Shown: positions 9,441 through 19,132, counted from the first letter of the stretch. The stretch: 64,000 nt of DNA from Clostridium zeae (GCF_017312485.1 NZ_BMBA01000008.1:90318-154317); one strand, 5' to 3'. The notes: generated from the letters alone by a model not told the origin. Program-made: numbers and translations.

Positions 9441-10637
9441 TTAGGCCTCAATAAACTCGATAATCTTTTTAACTTGATTAGTTCTAGAGAACTCTTCCTT
9501 ATTTTCATAATTATATTTACTAACTTCTAATTTTTTCAATCCACTTTCTATATCATTAATATCATGACCTACACAAATCCCAAATTTATTATCAACTAAG
9601 TTTATTAAAGGCTGATCATTAGTTACAGCTATTATCGGCTTTTCAGCTCCAATATAATCAAATGTTTTCCCTGGTATTGCGTATTCGCTTCCACTCTTAT
9701 GTGTAAGTATTACTAAATAATCTGAAGAAATCATATACTCATTAGCTTTTTCACTACTTACCGTACCTAATATTCTTATTTCTAGTTCATTACATTCTAT
9801 ATTATTTATTATTTCATAAGTATCTGAATCTACAAACCCAATGAATTGTAGCACATATTTCTTTTCTGAATTCTTCTTTGCTTTCTTATCCAATGCAATT
9901 ATAAATTCACGTACAGCTCTACCTTTGTAAAGTGATCCAATATGTGAGTAAACCACATAATTATCATCTTTATTTTTGTCTATTGTAACATCTATATTTT
10001 TAATATCATTGTAACCATTCATTATAGTTCTGATATTCTTATTTTCATCACAATACTTATTATATATTCCATCTGATAAAACTATAAGTTTATCTGATAT
10101 ACTAGTCATAACTCTTTCTGCTTTGAGAGCAATTCTATAATTATCACAAATAATTTTATTACTAATAATATCTCTTATCTCCGTTATTATCTCAACATTA
10201 TTATTTTTGCATATGCTATCAATTATATAAATACCATATATATCAGGAACAGTTAATAATACTTTTTTTATATTTTCCTCTTTAATAATCTTATTAATTT
10301 GTTTTATTAATTTTCTATTCTTCCAAACAAAAACACATTTACTATACTTTACAACTTTCCAAGCAACTTTGATTTTACCTAACATCCATATATATAGTGG
10401 ATTATGCTTATGTCCTCTACTTCCATTATTACTCGATAATTTTTCTAAACTTCTTTCAAATGTTTTAAAGTGTAATGTTCTACGTGAATATTTGGATTCA
10501 TAATTATTAAAATTCATATTTGTAACTACACTTACATCAAATTTACTAGTAAGATGCTGTATTATTCCCTCATATCTCACTGATGCAATTACCGGTGATC
10601 CTTCTATATAGTCAGTTATATATAATAAACTATTCAT
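9441..10637 (-). CDS. Glycosyltransferase, GT4-like
   Basis: A 398-aa GT-B-like protein. The N-terminus MNSLLYITDYIEGSPVIASV fits the acceptor domain. The C-terminal half has IGSLYKGRAVREFI and a Y-A-I-P-G-K-T-F-D-Y-I-G-A-E-K-P-I segment, the GT4 sugar-nucleotide region with E in the last EX7E position. The start lies 6 bp after the stop of the upstream GT4 gene, and the ribosome site GGAAGA falls in the last codons of that gene, which indicates translational coupling. Sugar and acceptor unknown. Confidence 0.82.
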   Translation of the reverse strand: MNSLLYITDYIEGSPVIASVRYEGIIQHLTSKFDVSVVTNMNFNNYESKYSRRTLHFKTFERSLEKLSSNNGSRGHKHNPLYIWMLGKIKVAWKVVKYSKCVFVWKNRKLIKQINKIIKEENIKKVLLTVPDIYGIYIIDSICKNNNVEIITEIRDIISNKIICDNYRIALKAERVMTSISDKLIVLSDGIYNKYCDENKNIRTIMNGYNDIKNIDVTIDKNKDDNYVVYSHIGSLYKGRAVREFIIALDKKAKKNSEKKYVLQFIGFVDSDTYEIINNIECNELEIRILGTVSSEKANEYMISSDYLVILTHKSGSEYAIPGKTFDYIGAEKPIIAVTNDQPLINLVDNKFGICVGHDINDIESGLKKLEVSKYNYENKEEFSRTNQVKKIIEFIEA

Positions 10638-10643
10638 TCGCTA

Positions 10644-11996
10644 TCATCTTCCATCTTCATAATAATAATATAAATCTTTCACATGTTCTTTTATGTTTAG
10701 AACATTTAGTGAACTTACAATATTTGTATTGAAATCCTTAAGTTTAGATTTATCTTTTTGTAATTCAATTAATTTATCTGCAAACAATTGAATCTCTGGC
10801 TTCAATACCAATCCATACCTCTCATAATCTAACATATCCTTACTACCTACCATATCAGAAGATATAACTGGCACTCCATAACTCAATGCTTCTAATGTTA
10901 TAAAACCAAATGTCTCATTCCATATACTCGGAACCACCAATACATCAGTATTTATAAATATCTCTTTTAATTGTTCATATCGATATCTTCCATGTAAGTG
11001 CGTATTATTAGGGACAACTGTTTTATCCACAGTAGTATCTCCATATACATTTAACTGTATATCGCTAGTTTCAATTCGCTTCATTACATCTATAATAAAG
11101 TTGAAGCCTTTGTATTTCTTAGTAGGTCCCAAATAAGTTATTTTTAAAGTTTTATCTTCATAATTTTTCAAAACCTTATTATCTTTTATATTACTATGGG
11201 TTATTGGTACTATTTCACCTTTTATATTTAAATACTTCATAAATATATTCTTAGTTACACTACTATTAAACAAAAAGAAATCTATATTAACATACATTTC
11301 TTCGTAATACTTTATTAATTCTATATAACATTCCTCATTTATATCACTTACTACATCGTCCACTTCTTTATCATTAGATTTTGATTTTACTTTCATCTTC
11401 TTAATCAAATCGATAAAACCTATATTTTTTAATTCTCTATATGGTTTAGATTGTAATATTAACATCTTGCCTTCACTTGAACCGCACATATTACATTTCA
11501 AACACTTCTCTATATTTCTTTCTTCGCAAGAGTTCCCTTCATAATCGAAAAAATTCACTTTAGTGCAAAGACCAAAGTAATCATGAGTTGTATATAACAC
11601 TTTAATTCCTAACTCTTTACAAGCTAAAATAAATTCTTTATATAACCCCATAAATGTATGAATATGAACAACTTCTATCTTTAAATCTATAAGAAACTCT
11701 ATAAAGATTTTTTTATCGCAACTCTTCATAAAAATCTCTGGTTTCCTTACACCATTTAACAATGGTACTGGAAGCGGATTAACTATTTCAAATACTCTAA
11801 TATTTCCATATCGCTTATAAGGCTTAATACTAGTTTTTTTATTTAACACTTCTATAATTCCAGGAAATAATAAGAAAACATCATTACCTTCTTTTGATTG
11901 CTCACTCATTATATCAATTGAATATTTAGTTAATCCTCCTGTCCTGTATGGAGGTAATCCGAGAGTGTAATGTAATATTTTCATATTAATCATCAT
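10644..11996 (-). CDS. Family 4 glycosyltransferase with Cys-rich insert
   Basis: A 450-aa GT-B glycosyltransferase. MKILHYTLGLPPYRTGGLTK is a classic GT4 start with the GG acceptor loop. Around residues 165-185 there is a cluster of cysteines (C-T-K-V, S-C-E-E-R-N, K-C-L-K-C-N-M-C-G) that may hold a metal or only stabilise the fold. The C-terminal E-T-F-G-F-I-T-L-E is the EX7E motif. The long form begins MMINMKIL; starting at the fourth Met (11984) gives the typical family N-terminus, and no strong ribosome site separates the options. Confidence 0.88.
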   Translation of the reverse strand: MMINMKILHYTLGLPPYRTGGLTKYSIDIMSEQSKEGNDVFLLFPGIIEVLNKKTSIKPYKRYGNIRVFEIVNPLPVPLLNGVRKPEIFMKSCDKKIFIEFLIDLKIEVVHIHTFMGLYKEFILACKELGIKVLYTTHDYFGLCTKVNFFDYEGNSCEERNIEKCLKCNMCGSSEGKMLILQSKPYRELKNIGFIDLIKKMKVKSKSNDKEVDDVVSDINEECYIELIKYYEEMYVNIDFFLFNSSVTKNIFMKYLNIKGEIVPITHSNIKDNKVLKNYEDKTLKITYLGPTKKYKGFNFIIDVMKRIETSDIQLNVYGDTTVDKTVVPNNTHLHGRYRYEQLKEIFINTDVLVVPSIWNETFGFITLEALSYGVPVISSDMVGSKDMLDYERYGLVLKPEIQLFADKLIELQKDKSKLKDFNTNIVSSLNVLNIKEHVKDLYYYYEDGR

Positions 11997-12002
11997 TTCT
12001 TT

Positions 12003-13163
12003 CTATAAATTTCTAAATATATTTTCATAATCATCCACAATCTTTTCCCAAGAATATGATGATTTTATTCTATCTTCAGATTTTCTATCCAATTCATCTA
12101 TTTTTTCAATTTCTAATGAATCTAGACTATCTATAGTATTAGCTAGGTTCCCTTCATTTTTACTAAAATAAAGAGCTCCATCAGCTCCAACTTCCTTATT
12201 AAACACAACATCTAATAATAAATTCACTTTTGTGCTTGCTAAAGCTTCTAACAAAGACGGGTTAGTACCACCAACTTCATGTCCATGCAAGTATGCAAAT
12301 GCATTCTCTCTTATCTTTTTTAATAATTCTTGATCATATACTGTTCCTACAAACTTTATTCTCTTGTCCTTCTTAAAATTTGTTTTCGCAAGTAACTGAT
12401 CATAGTACTTATTGTCCTCATGATTAGTTATTATTACTAGCTCCTTGTCAGTTTTACTTAACATAAATTCTCTAATCATTAATTCATAATTATTTTCTGG
12501 TACGAAACGTCCAACTATCAAGTAGTAATTGTCTTTTTTTATTTTAAATTTGTTATACCAATCTAATAATTTTTCGTCATTATCTGATAACCTCGATTTT
12601 TCTATATCTGCCCCATATGCTATAAAAGTAGTTTTAGGATTATATTTACTATAGTCCTTCTTTATATATTCCTCTATGCCAATTGAATCACATATAAGCA
12701 AATCAGCATTTTTTACCATTAAATTTTCTGATAACTTCCAATACTTTTTTATATACCAGCTCCATTTACTTCTCTTCCACTCGTGTCCATCTGGATTTAC
12801 AAATATCTTTATGCCTGCTTTTTCGAATTTTCCTTTTACTAAATTTAGATAAGGTCCAATTCTACACGCTAATATATAAATTACACAATCTTTTAATGCA
12901 TTTGATTTAATATACTCGTAACACATATTAAGAGCTTTTATATCGTAAGTTATAGCTGATGCACTACCTATTTTTTTTATCTTAACATTAAAACATCTAG
13001 CTCTATTAAACTCAAATTCATTATCTTTTTCATATGATAAACAGGCCACATGATATTTTATATTATCGGCCTGTTTTTTTTCAGTAAGCTTATCAACAAA
13101 GGTTTCAAAACCACCATATCTCGCTGGTATTCCTTTTGAACCAATTATAAATACATTTCTCAT
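12003..13163 (-). CDS. DUF1972/GT4 glycosyltransferase (rhamnosyltransferase-like)
   Basis: A 386-aa protein starting MRNVFIIGSKGIPARYGGFE, the signature of the DUF1972 N-terminal domain found in capsule glycosyltransferases, including those described as beta-1,4-rhamnosyltransferases. The second half is a GT-B nucleotide-binding domain (YYLIVGRFVPENNYELMI; later GGTNPSLLEALAS). It sits directly after the epimerase and dehydrogenase genes, early in the operon, where the enzyme that adds the second sugar is often encoded. The donor sugar is an inference from family naming only. Confidence 0.85.
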   Translation of the reverse strand: MRNVFIIGSKGIPARYGGFETFVDKLTEKKQADNIKYHVACLSYEKDNEFEFNRARCFNVKIKKIGSASAITYDIKALNMCYEYIKSNALKDCVIYILACRIGPYLNLVKGKFEKAGIKIFVNPDGHEWKRSKWSWYIKKYWKLSENLMVKNADLLICDSIGIEEYIKKDYSKYNPKTTFIAYGADIEKSRLSDNDEKLLDWYNKFKIKKDNYYLIVGRFVPENNYELMIREFMLSKTDKELVIITNHEDNKYYDQLLAKTNFKKDKRIKFVGTVYDQELLKKIRENAFAYLHGHEVGGTNPSLLEALASTKVNLLLDVVFNKEVGADGALYFSKNEGNLANTIDSLDSLEIEKIDELDRKSEDRIKSSYSWEKIVDDYENIFRNL

Positions 13164-13177
13164 AAAGTACCACCTAT

Positions 13178-14548
13178 CTATATTCTCCAGTATTCAAAAC
13201 CTGCTTCTATAGCTTTATTCTTATCTATTATAGCTTTTGTATCCATACATATTGGATTTTTACTCATAAATGATTTTAATTCCCTACACTCTAAGTTAAA
13301 TTCATGCTGTTTTGCAAGTACCATAACTATATCGGCATCTTTAAGTGCCTCACCTTGTGAATCAACTTTAAAGCTATACTTAGTAGGAACTACTGGATCA
13401 AAAGCTCTAACCTCTGCACCCTTTTCAATAAGTATGTTACATATATCAATTGGTGGACTTATTCTATCATCATTTGAGTAATCCTTCATAGCAAGTCCAA
13501 GCACTGCTATTCTGCTACCCTTTAAACTTTTACCCATCTTACATAAAAGTTCTTCAGCCTTGCTTGCTACAAAGGCTGGAAGTTCAGCATTCTTAGCTCT
13601 AGCAAGCTTAAGTATCCCCATATCAATATCCATTTCTGCCGCCTTTGGTTGGATATAATGATATGCATTCGGTATACAATATCCACCAACTCCTGGACCT
13701 GGTGTTAATAAATTAACTCTTTTATGTGTGTTTGCAAGCTTAACTACTTCAAATATATCTATTCCTAAACCTTCTGTAAATCTAGCGAATTCCTGAGCCA
13801 TAGCTATATTTACATCTCTTTGAACATTTTCAAAAACCTTTGAGGTTTCAACTGCTTTTATATTTGTAGCCGGTATAACTTCAGCTTTACAAACTACACT
13901 AAGGACTTCGATTGCTCTATTTAGACTAGCTTCATTTATTGCACCTACAATAGTAGGCATATTAGCAAATTCATCGAAAGCAAGTCCCTCAGCTATTCTC
14001 TCTGAAGCATAAGCTAGATAAAAATCTTCGCCAGCTTTCATACCTGACTTTTCTTCTAATATAGGTAGACATAAATCCTCTGTTGTACCTGGTATAACTG
14101 TGCTTCTTATTATTACTAAATCACCTTTTTTTAGATTGCTACCTATAGTTTCACATGCAGACTTAAGGTAATCTATAATATATTCACCTTCTTTTATAGG
14201 TATACCTACTGTAACAATTATATTGTTGCTATTTCTAACTGCTTCTCCACCATCTGTAGTAGCTTTATATCTTCCGTTGTTTAATTCTATATTTAAAACT
14301 TCTTTTATTGTTACATCATGAAACTTCTCAGTGTGATGAGTTATTCCCTCATTAGTCTGCTTAACTAGTATTTCATCAACATCGACACCTATTGTGTCAC
14401 AACCTCTAAAAGCAAAGCTCAAAGTAAGAGGAAGTCCTACGAATCCTTGTCCAAACACGCACACTTTTTTGTTGATAGAATCCGTTGGAATATTTTCGTT
14501 AAATTGTTCCATAAATTCTTCTTTTATTTCTAATTCATTTACTGCCAT
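13178..14548 (-). CDS. wecC: Nucleotide-sugar dehydrogenase, WecC-like (UDP-ManNAc to UDP-ManNAcA)
   Basis: A 456-aa NAD-dependent dehydrogenase of the UDP-glucose/UDP-ManNAc dehydrogenase family. The Rossmann loop VFGQGFVGLP is at residues 31-40, the conserved ETSKVFENVQRDVNIA (K237) follows, and the catalytic Cys is C291 in GPGVGGYCIPN. The GVGGxCI form is closer to WecC than to UDP-glucose dehydrogenases (GFGGxCFPK). The gene lies 5 bp after the UDP-GlcNAc 2-epimerase gene. Together they would make UDP-N-acetylmannosaminuronic acid in two steps. The ATG start has GGGGAG upstream and an N-terminal extension of about 25 residues. The substrate assignment is inference from context and motif. 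Confidence 0.88.
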   Translation of the reverse strand: MAVNELEIKEEFMEQFNENIPTDSINKKVCVFGQGFVGLPLTLSFAFRGCDTIGVDVDEILVKQTNEGITHHTEKFHDVTIKEVLNIELNNGRYKATTDGGEAVRNSNNIIVTVGIPIKEGEYIIDYLKSACETIGSNLKKGDLVIIRSTVIPGTTEDLCLPILEEKSGMKAGEDFYLAYASERIAEGLAFDEFANMPTIVGAINEASLNRAIEVLSVVCKAEVIPATNIKAVETSKVFENVQRDVNIAMAQEFARFTEGLGIDIFEVVKLANTHKRVNLLTPGPGVGGYCIPNAYHYIQPKAAEMDIDMGILKLARAKNAELPAFVASKAEELLCKMGKSLKGSRIAVLGLAMKDYSNDDRISPPIDICNILIEKGAEVRAFDPVVPTKYSFKVDSQGEALKDADIVMVLAKQHEFNLECRELKSFMSKNPICMDTKAIIDKNKAIEAGFEYWRI

Positions 14549-14553
14549 ATCAC

Positions 14554-15711
14554 TTACTCCCCTTTGAATTCTTCTGATTTATATTTTCTTTTATTAAAAT
14601 AATATAGAATATTATCTACTATTCTCTTTGAAGCCAAGCCATCACCATATGGATTTACCGCAGTGCTCATGCTTTTATAAAATTCTTCATTATACAGCAA
14701 TTCTTCAGCATTTTCTAATACTACATTATAGTCTGTACCTACTAATTTCACTGTACCTGAATTTACTGCTTCAGGTCTTTCAGTAACATCTCTTAGTACT
14801 AATACCGGTTTACCGAGGTGAGGTGCCTCTTCTTGAAGACCACCTGAATCAGTCATTATCATATAGCTTTTATTCATAAGATTATGAGTTTCTTTAGTAT
14901 CCAATGGAGGTAGTAGTTGTACTCTCTCTTCGTTCAACAAATGTTTTTCTACCACATCTTTTACAACAGGATTAAGATGAACTAAATAAACTAACTCAAC
15001 ATCTTTATTTCTCTTCACAATACTCTTTAGAGCTTTGCATATATTTTCTATTCCTTCGCCCCAATTTTCTCTCCTATGTGCTGTTACCATAATTACTTTT
15101 TTATCTTCAAAATCTATATTATTTAAAATATCATTTTCAAATTTATAGTTATCTTCCACAGTTTTATCCATTGCATCAATTACAGTATTGCCTGTTACAA
15201 ATATATCTTTTTCTTCTATTCCTTCTCTCAAAAGATTCATTTTAGAACTCTCAGTTGGCGAGAAATGCATATCAGCCATAGCTCCTGTTAGCTTTCTATT
15301 CATTTCTTCCGGAAAAGGAAAATATTTATTAAAAGTTCTTAAACCAGCCTCAACATGCCCTATCTTCACTTGATTACAGAAAGCTGCATAGCTTGCAGCG
15401 AAAGTAGTTGTAGTATCCCCATGTACCAGTATTATATCTGGTTTTACTGATTTGATGAGATTGTCTAACCCTTCGATAACCTTAGTTGTTATACCAATAA
15501 GACTTTGCTTTTCCTTCATTATATCCAAGTCATAATCTGGTTCTATATTAAATAACTTTAATACTTGATCAAGCATTTCTCTATGCTGAGCTGTTACACA
15601 CACTATGGACTCTATTTCTTCTCTCTTCTCTAACTCTTTTACAAGAGGAGCCATCTTAATTGCTTCTGGTCTTGTACCAAATACAGTTAGTACTTTTATT
15701 AGATTCCCCAA
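14554..15711 (-). CDS. wecB: UDP-N-acetylglucosamine 2-epimerase (non-hydrolysing)
   Basis: A 385-aa protein with the family motifs VLTVFGTRPEAIKMAPL at the N-terminus, VHGDTTTTFAA, HVEAGLRT, and the C-terminal MTDSGGLQEEAPHLGKPVLV followed by the RDVTERPE loop. It interconverts UDP-GlcNAc and UDP-ManNAc in the cytoplasm. The start codon is TTG at 15709-15711, preceded by GGGGGA with 7-nt spacing. It is placed between the initiating transferase and the WecC-like dehydrogenase, an arrangement that supplies ManNAc or ManNAcA for the polymer. In Gram-positives the same enzyme (MnaA) also feeds wall teichoic acid linkage units, so a second role is possible. Confidence 0.95.
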   Translation of the reverse strand: MGNLIKVLTVFGTRPEAIKMAPLVKELEKREEIESIVCVTAQHREMLDQVLKLFNIEPDYDLDIMKEKQSLIGITTKVIEGLDNLIKSVKPDIILVHGDTTTTFAASYAAFCNQVKIGHVEAGLRTFNKYFPFPEEMNRKLTGAMADMHFSPTESSKMNLLREGIEEKDIFVTGNTVIDAMDKTVEDNYKFENDILNNIDFEDKKVIMVTAHRRENWGEGIENICKALKSIVKRNKDVELVYLVHLNPVVKDVVEKHLLNEERVQLLPPLDTKETHNLMNKSYMIMTDSGGLQEEAPHLGKPVLVLRDVTERPEAVNSGTVKLVGTDYNVVLENAEELLYNEEFYKSMSTAVNPYGDGLASKRIVDNILYYFNKRKYKSEEFKGE

Positions 15712-15723
15712 TACAATATCCCC

Positions 15724-16449
15724 CTATCTAGCGTGCTCATCCCCTAAAAAAACTTTGAAGGTCTTAATTATTAATTTTATATCAACCAAAGTACTTCTTT
15801 CTCTTACATACTTAACATCTAGCTTCATCCAATCTAAAAAACCAATGTCACTTCTTCCTGAAGTTTGCCAATAACAAGTAAGCCCAGGCTTAACCTCAAG
15901 TCTTTCCAGCATCCATGCTTCAAGCTTTGCTACTTCCTTTGGAAGACTTGGTCTTGGTCCAACAATACTCATCTCACCCTTTAATATATTAACAAGTTGA
16001 GGAAGTTCATCTATGCTAGTTTTTCTTATAAATCTACCTATTTTAGTAACCCTAGGATCTTCTTTCATTTTAAACATAGGACCTCCGCCCATTTCATTAT
16101 GTTTTTGAAGTATTTCCTTTAGCTCCTCTGCATTTACAACCATGGACCTAAATTTATACATCTTAAACAGCCCTCCATTAAGTCCTACCCTTTGTTGGGA
16201 AAAGAAAATCGGGCCTTTTGAGTCTAGTTTTATCAAAATTGAAGTTATTAAAAAAACAGGTGAAGCCACTATCAAACCAAGTAAAGCTCCTAGTATATCT
16301 AGAATTCTTTTTATTGTGTGATATACAATTCTCCTGTCGCCTTTGATAGCAAAATTATTATTAATTTCCTCTTTTACAACAATTTCTTCTTCCATAGCTA
16401 ATTCTTCTTGAATTTCCGCACTAAATAATTCTTCACCTAGGCTAGACAT
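15724..16449 (-). CDS. Initiating polyprenyl-phosphate sugar-1-phosphate transferase
   Basis: A 241-aa member of the bacterial sugar transferase family (WcaJ/PglC type). After a ~55-residue acidic N-terminal stretch comes the signature KRILDILGALLGLIVASPVF membrane helix, then GPIFFSQQRVGLNGGLF, YKFRSMVVNAE and the C-terminal RPSLPKEVAKLEAW and GLTCYWQTSGRSD blocks. It loads the first sugar phosphate onto undecaprenyl phosphate and so starts each repeat unit. It is the first gene of the operon, 12 bp before the epimerase, with an AAGGGGGAAGGA ribosome site. Which sugar it transfers is not readable. Confidence 0.93.
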   Translation of the reverse strand: MSSLGEELFSAEIQEELAMEEEIVVKEEINNNFAIKGDRRIVYHTIKRILDILGALLGLIVASPVFLITSILIKLDSKGPIFFSQQRVGLNGGLFKMYKFRSMVVNAEELKEILQKHNEMGGGPMFKMKEDPRVTKIGRFIRKTSIDELPQLVNILKGEMSIVGPRPSLPKEVAKLEAWMLERLEVKPGLTCYWQTSGRSDIGFLDWMKLDVKYVRERSTLVDIKLIIKTFKVFLGDEHAR

Positions 16450-16556
16450 TAATCCTTCCCCCTTACCATAAAATTTATAATGTTATATGTTTATTTAAAA
16501 ACTCTATATAAAATTCATTAATTTTTCAATTTTATTAACTTTTTTGTAACGTTTTT

Positions 16557-16586
16557 ATTATAATACCGCTTGATTAGCATGTCCAA
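16557..16586 (-). promoter_or_regulatory. Likely sigma-A promoter of the polysaccharide operon
   Basis: On the minus strand TTGGAC (16581-16586) is followed after 18 nt by a perfect TATAAT (16557-16562). Transcription would start near 16550, giving a leader of about 100 nt before the sugar transferase ATG at 16449. No other -35/-10 pair of this quality is seen between the upstream terminator and the gene. Confidence 0.6.
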
Positions 16587-17135
16587 TTATAGCGTGCAAG
16601 ACTTTTTCCCATTTTTTTCATTTATTATTGTTTTTTATTTAATTGAATTATAACACATACTAACACTTACATTCCACACTTAAATTAATGCATCTAAAAC
16701 CATAATAATGCATATCACTAAATATACACCAATTATTACCAACATCTTTTTTTGTCGAAGTCCTTGTGATATATTACAATTTATTGTTTTATTTTCGTAA
16801 TTTTGTACATATATTTGCATTCTGCATATCTCTATAATACATTTTAACATTATTAAATCAAATTATACAGACATTTACTCCCATTCTCTTTGATTTGCTT
16901 TACTTTTATATTAGATAAGTTGCTTGACTTCTCAATACATAATTCACACATTTTCACATAATATACATAAAAAAGTCGTTGAGGTGATCTTATTTAGCAA
17001 ACTTTTTTTACACATATAGCTTCATTTGGTAGATAAATAGGCTTTTACTATATGACTGTAGATACTATTAAAATCATTTTAAATTACTAAGTTTTGCTGT
17101 CATTAAAATTTTATAATTCCTTCTATAATAAAAAA
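16587..17135. other. Long AT-rich region upstream of the polysaccharide operon
   Basis: About 550 bp between the operon promoter and the terminator of the upstream O-antigen-ligase-like gene. No ORF with a ribosome site and no recognised riboswitch core was found. A region this long in front of a surface-polysaccharide operon is a natural place for operator sites, but I can name none. Confidence 0.4.
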
Positions 17136-17177
17136 ATGTATTACCATATCACAATTTGTCGTAATAGGGTAATACAT
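17136..17177 (-). terminator. Rho-independent terminator of the O-antigen-ligase-like gene
   Basis: A perfect 10-bp inverted repeat (ATGTATTACC / GGTAATACAT) with a 22-nt loop, followed on the minus strand by a run of seven T. It begins 10 bp after the stop of the 17187-18998 gene. It isolates that gene from the polysaccharide operon that follows. Confidence 0.8.
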
Positions 17178-17186
17178 CTATCATCT

Positions 17187-18998
17187 CTAATCTTTTATAT
17201 CATTCTCTAAAGTCTCCTTAAAACTCTGCTTCAATTGATGCTTTATATATTTACTTATTGGGTTTAATTTTAAGTACGCTTCAGCATGCTTTTGTTTAAT
17301 TCTTTCTATCTGCTTAGCAAAATTCTTACTGCTATTTTCCTCTAAATCACTTAGATAATTATAATAGGTTTTATAAACCTTTGGGCTATACTTCTCTACT
17401 GAGAGTATACTATTCCAAATACTAATAGCATCCTCATACTTTCCACGTTTTCCTTTAACATATGCCATATTCCATTTAAGATCTAGATCTTCCCCGTCAT
17501 ATCTAATTGCTGTTTCTAAATTTTTTTCCATTTCATTAAGAAGCTTTGAATCATAAATTTCAGAATATTGTTCCCTATAACTGTCACTCATAAGCTGATA
17601 ATATCTACTATCTCTAAGTAGTACAGTTGAAATAACACTTCTTCCACTTTCATAATTGCTACTACTTATCATATAGTTTCCTAGCTTTAATGCACTTTCA
17701 TTATATAGAAGGATTGTTAAAAATATAAGAATCCCACAGATTACCGCAGTAATGCTTTTTTTTCTTAAATAAAATTCTTTGTTATACTCTAGGACATCTG
17801 AAAGTGGCAACATATAAAGTGCAAATATACTTGAATAAGAAAAATCAAAATCTAATAAGCTGTGAAAAAATATTATAATTAATATGCTTATGTTTAAAGC
17901 ATTTATAGCTTTGTTTTTATCATTAAAATTCTTACATCTTTTAATTGCAGCATAAAAGATCAAATATAAAAACGGAACAACCGCTAGTACTCCTATATCA
18001 AAAGCTATCTGTAGCACTGAATTATGCACATACTTTACACTATAATTGGCACTTTGAAAATAGTATTGTAGCTTACTAAAGGTATTAATTCCATGTCCAA
18101 AGGGTATATTTTCTATGGCTTTAATAGCATCTCCAAAGATTATCATTCTTTTCTGAATTGATCCATTGGTAAAAGCTAGATTTCTTATTCTTTCAATGCT
18201 ATTACTGCTACCTGCAATTAATATAACTATAAACGCAGCAATAATTACAGCTAACCCAAAAAGTTTATTTCTGCTCTTGTATCCTTTATTAACACCTTTT
18301 GCTATTAACTCATATATGTATATTAATATTGGCGCAAGTAGTAGTCCTGCTATAGAAATAGTCGATATTAAACTATATAAGATAACTCCCATTAAAATAT
18401 TTGCAACAGGCTTAACTTGTTTTTTACTTACTAAAATGACTGTACTATATATAACTAAACATAAAAATGTATTCCTTGACCCTGTAAAAAATATTGCAGT
18501 TATAAATATAATATCTATTGTTGTCTTATAAAAATCTTCTTTCCTTATATTGTTTATATGTATAAGAATCAAAAGGGATAATGCGAAGGTATTTGCATAT
18601 CCAAACAAGCCAAAGACTCTTAGCTTTAAATACATCGTTTCATAAATAACTGATACCAAAGAAACAGCCGCCATTATATACACTGTATATTTCATAATGT
18701 CATCTTTTCTCTTATTTTCCTTCAAAGAACAGTAAATCACATAGTAAAATATAGGAGATAAATATAGACTTATTCCTCCTAAGGCTAAGAAGTTAAAATT
18801 GCTTACTAAGGAGATTACAGCTAAAAGAAATAAGATAACTAATGCAATTATTATATTTCTATTTAAAGCAACTTTTTTTACATATAACGCAATATATATG
18901 ATTGCCACTAAGGGTAAAAGTACATTACCAACTTCAAATCCAATAACAGTGTACGGAATCAAAAATGGCAAAACAAAAATAAGTATATCTTTATTCAA
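17187..18998 (-). CDS. O-antigen ligase/polymerase-like membrane protein with C-terminal TPR
   Basis: A 603-aa protein with about 12 hydrophobic segments in residues 1-430, a periplasmic-type loop near residues 290-330 (NIPFGHGINTF, YVHNSVLQIAF) like the Wzy_C/O-antigen ligase family, and a soluble C-terminal part (about 440-600) with TPR-like helices (WNMAYVKGKRGKYEDAISIW). The start is TTG (18996-18998) behind a strong GGGGGAGG. It is monocistronic, with its own terminator. It may polymerise or transfer a glycan at the outer face of the membrane; the polymer could be that of the adjacent operon, which already has its own Wzy-like gene, or a different one. Confidence 0.75.
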   Translation of the reverse strand: MNKDILIFVLPFLIPYTVIGFEVGNVLLPLVAIIYIALYVKKVALNRNIIIALVILFLLAVISLVSNFNFLALGGISLYLSPIFYYVIYCSLKENKRKDDIMKYTVYIMAAVSLVSVIYETMYLKLRVFGLFGYANTFALSLLILIHINNIRKEDFYKTTIDIIFITAIFFTGSRNTFLCLVIYSTVILVSKKQVKPVANILMGVILYSLISTISIAGLLLAPILIYIYELIAKGVNKGYKSRNKLFGLAVIIAAFIVILIAGSSNSIERIRNLAFTNGSIQKRMIIFGDAIKAIENIPFGHGINTFSKLQYYFQSANYSVKYVHNSVLQIAFDIGVLAVVPFLYLIFYAAIKRCKNFNDKNKAINALNISILIIIFFHSLLDFDFSYSSIFALYMLPLSDVLEYNKEFYLRKKSITAVICGILIFLTILLYNESALKLGNYMISSSNYESGRSVISTVLLRDSRYYQLMSDSYREQYSEIYDSKLLNEMEKNLETAIRYDGEDLDLKWNMAYVKGKRGKYEDAISIWNSILSVEKYSPKVYKTYYNYLSDLEENSSKNFAKQIERIKQKHAEAYLKLNPISKYIKHQLKQSFKETLENDIKD

Positions 18999-19108
18999 AC
19001 TACCTCCCCCTTCAGTTTAGATATCATATTATATCATCTTAAGTTTTATCGATAAAATTTAAGATGATTAAATAAGTTTTTAAGTACTATAATACTTAGT
19101 TTAAAGAA

Positions 19109-19132
19109 TAAAAGAGATGGCTTAGCCACCTC
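19109..19132 (-). terminator. Terminator of the LPKTG surface protein gene
   Basis: Inverted repeat AAAGAGRTGGC / GCCAYCTCTTT with a 2-3-nt loop, an 11-bp stem containing one G-T pair, followed by a T-rich stretch on the minus strand. It lies about 40 bp after the stop of the 19174-21177 gene. Confidence 0.75.

Noticed and set aside
15605-15874. Plus-strand 89-aa reading frame across the wecB/sugar transferase junction
   Set aside because: It is a shadow of two well-supported minus-strand genes and has no ribosome site.
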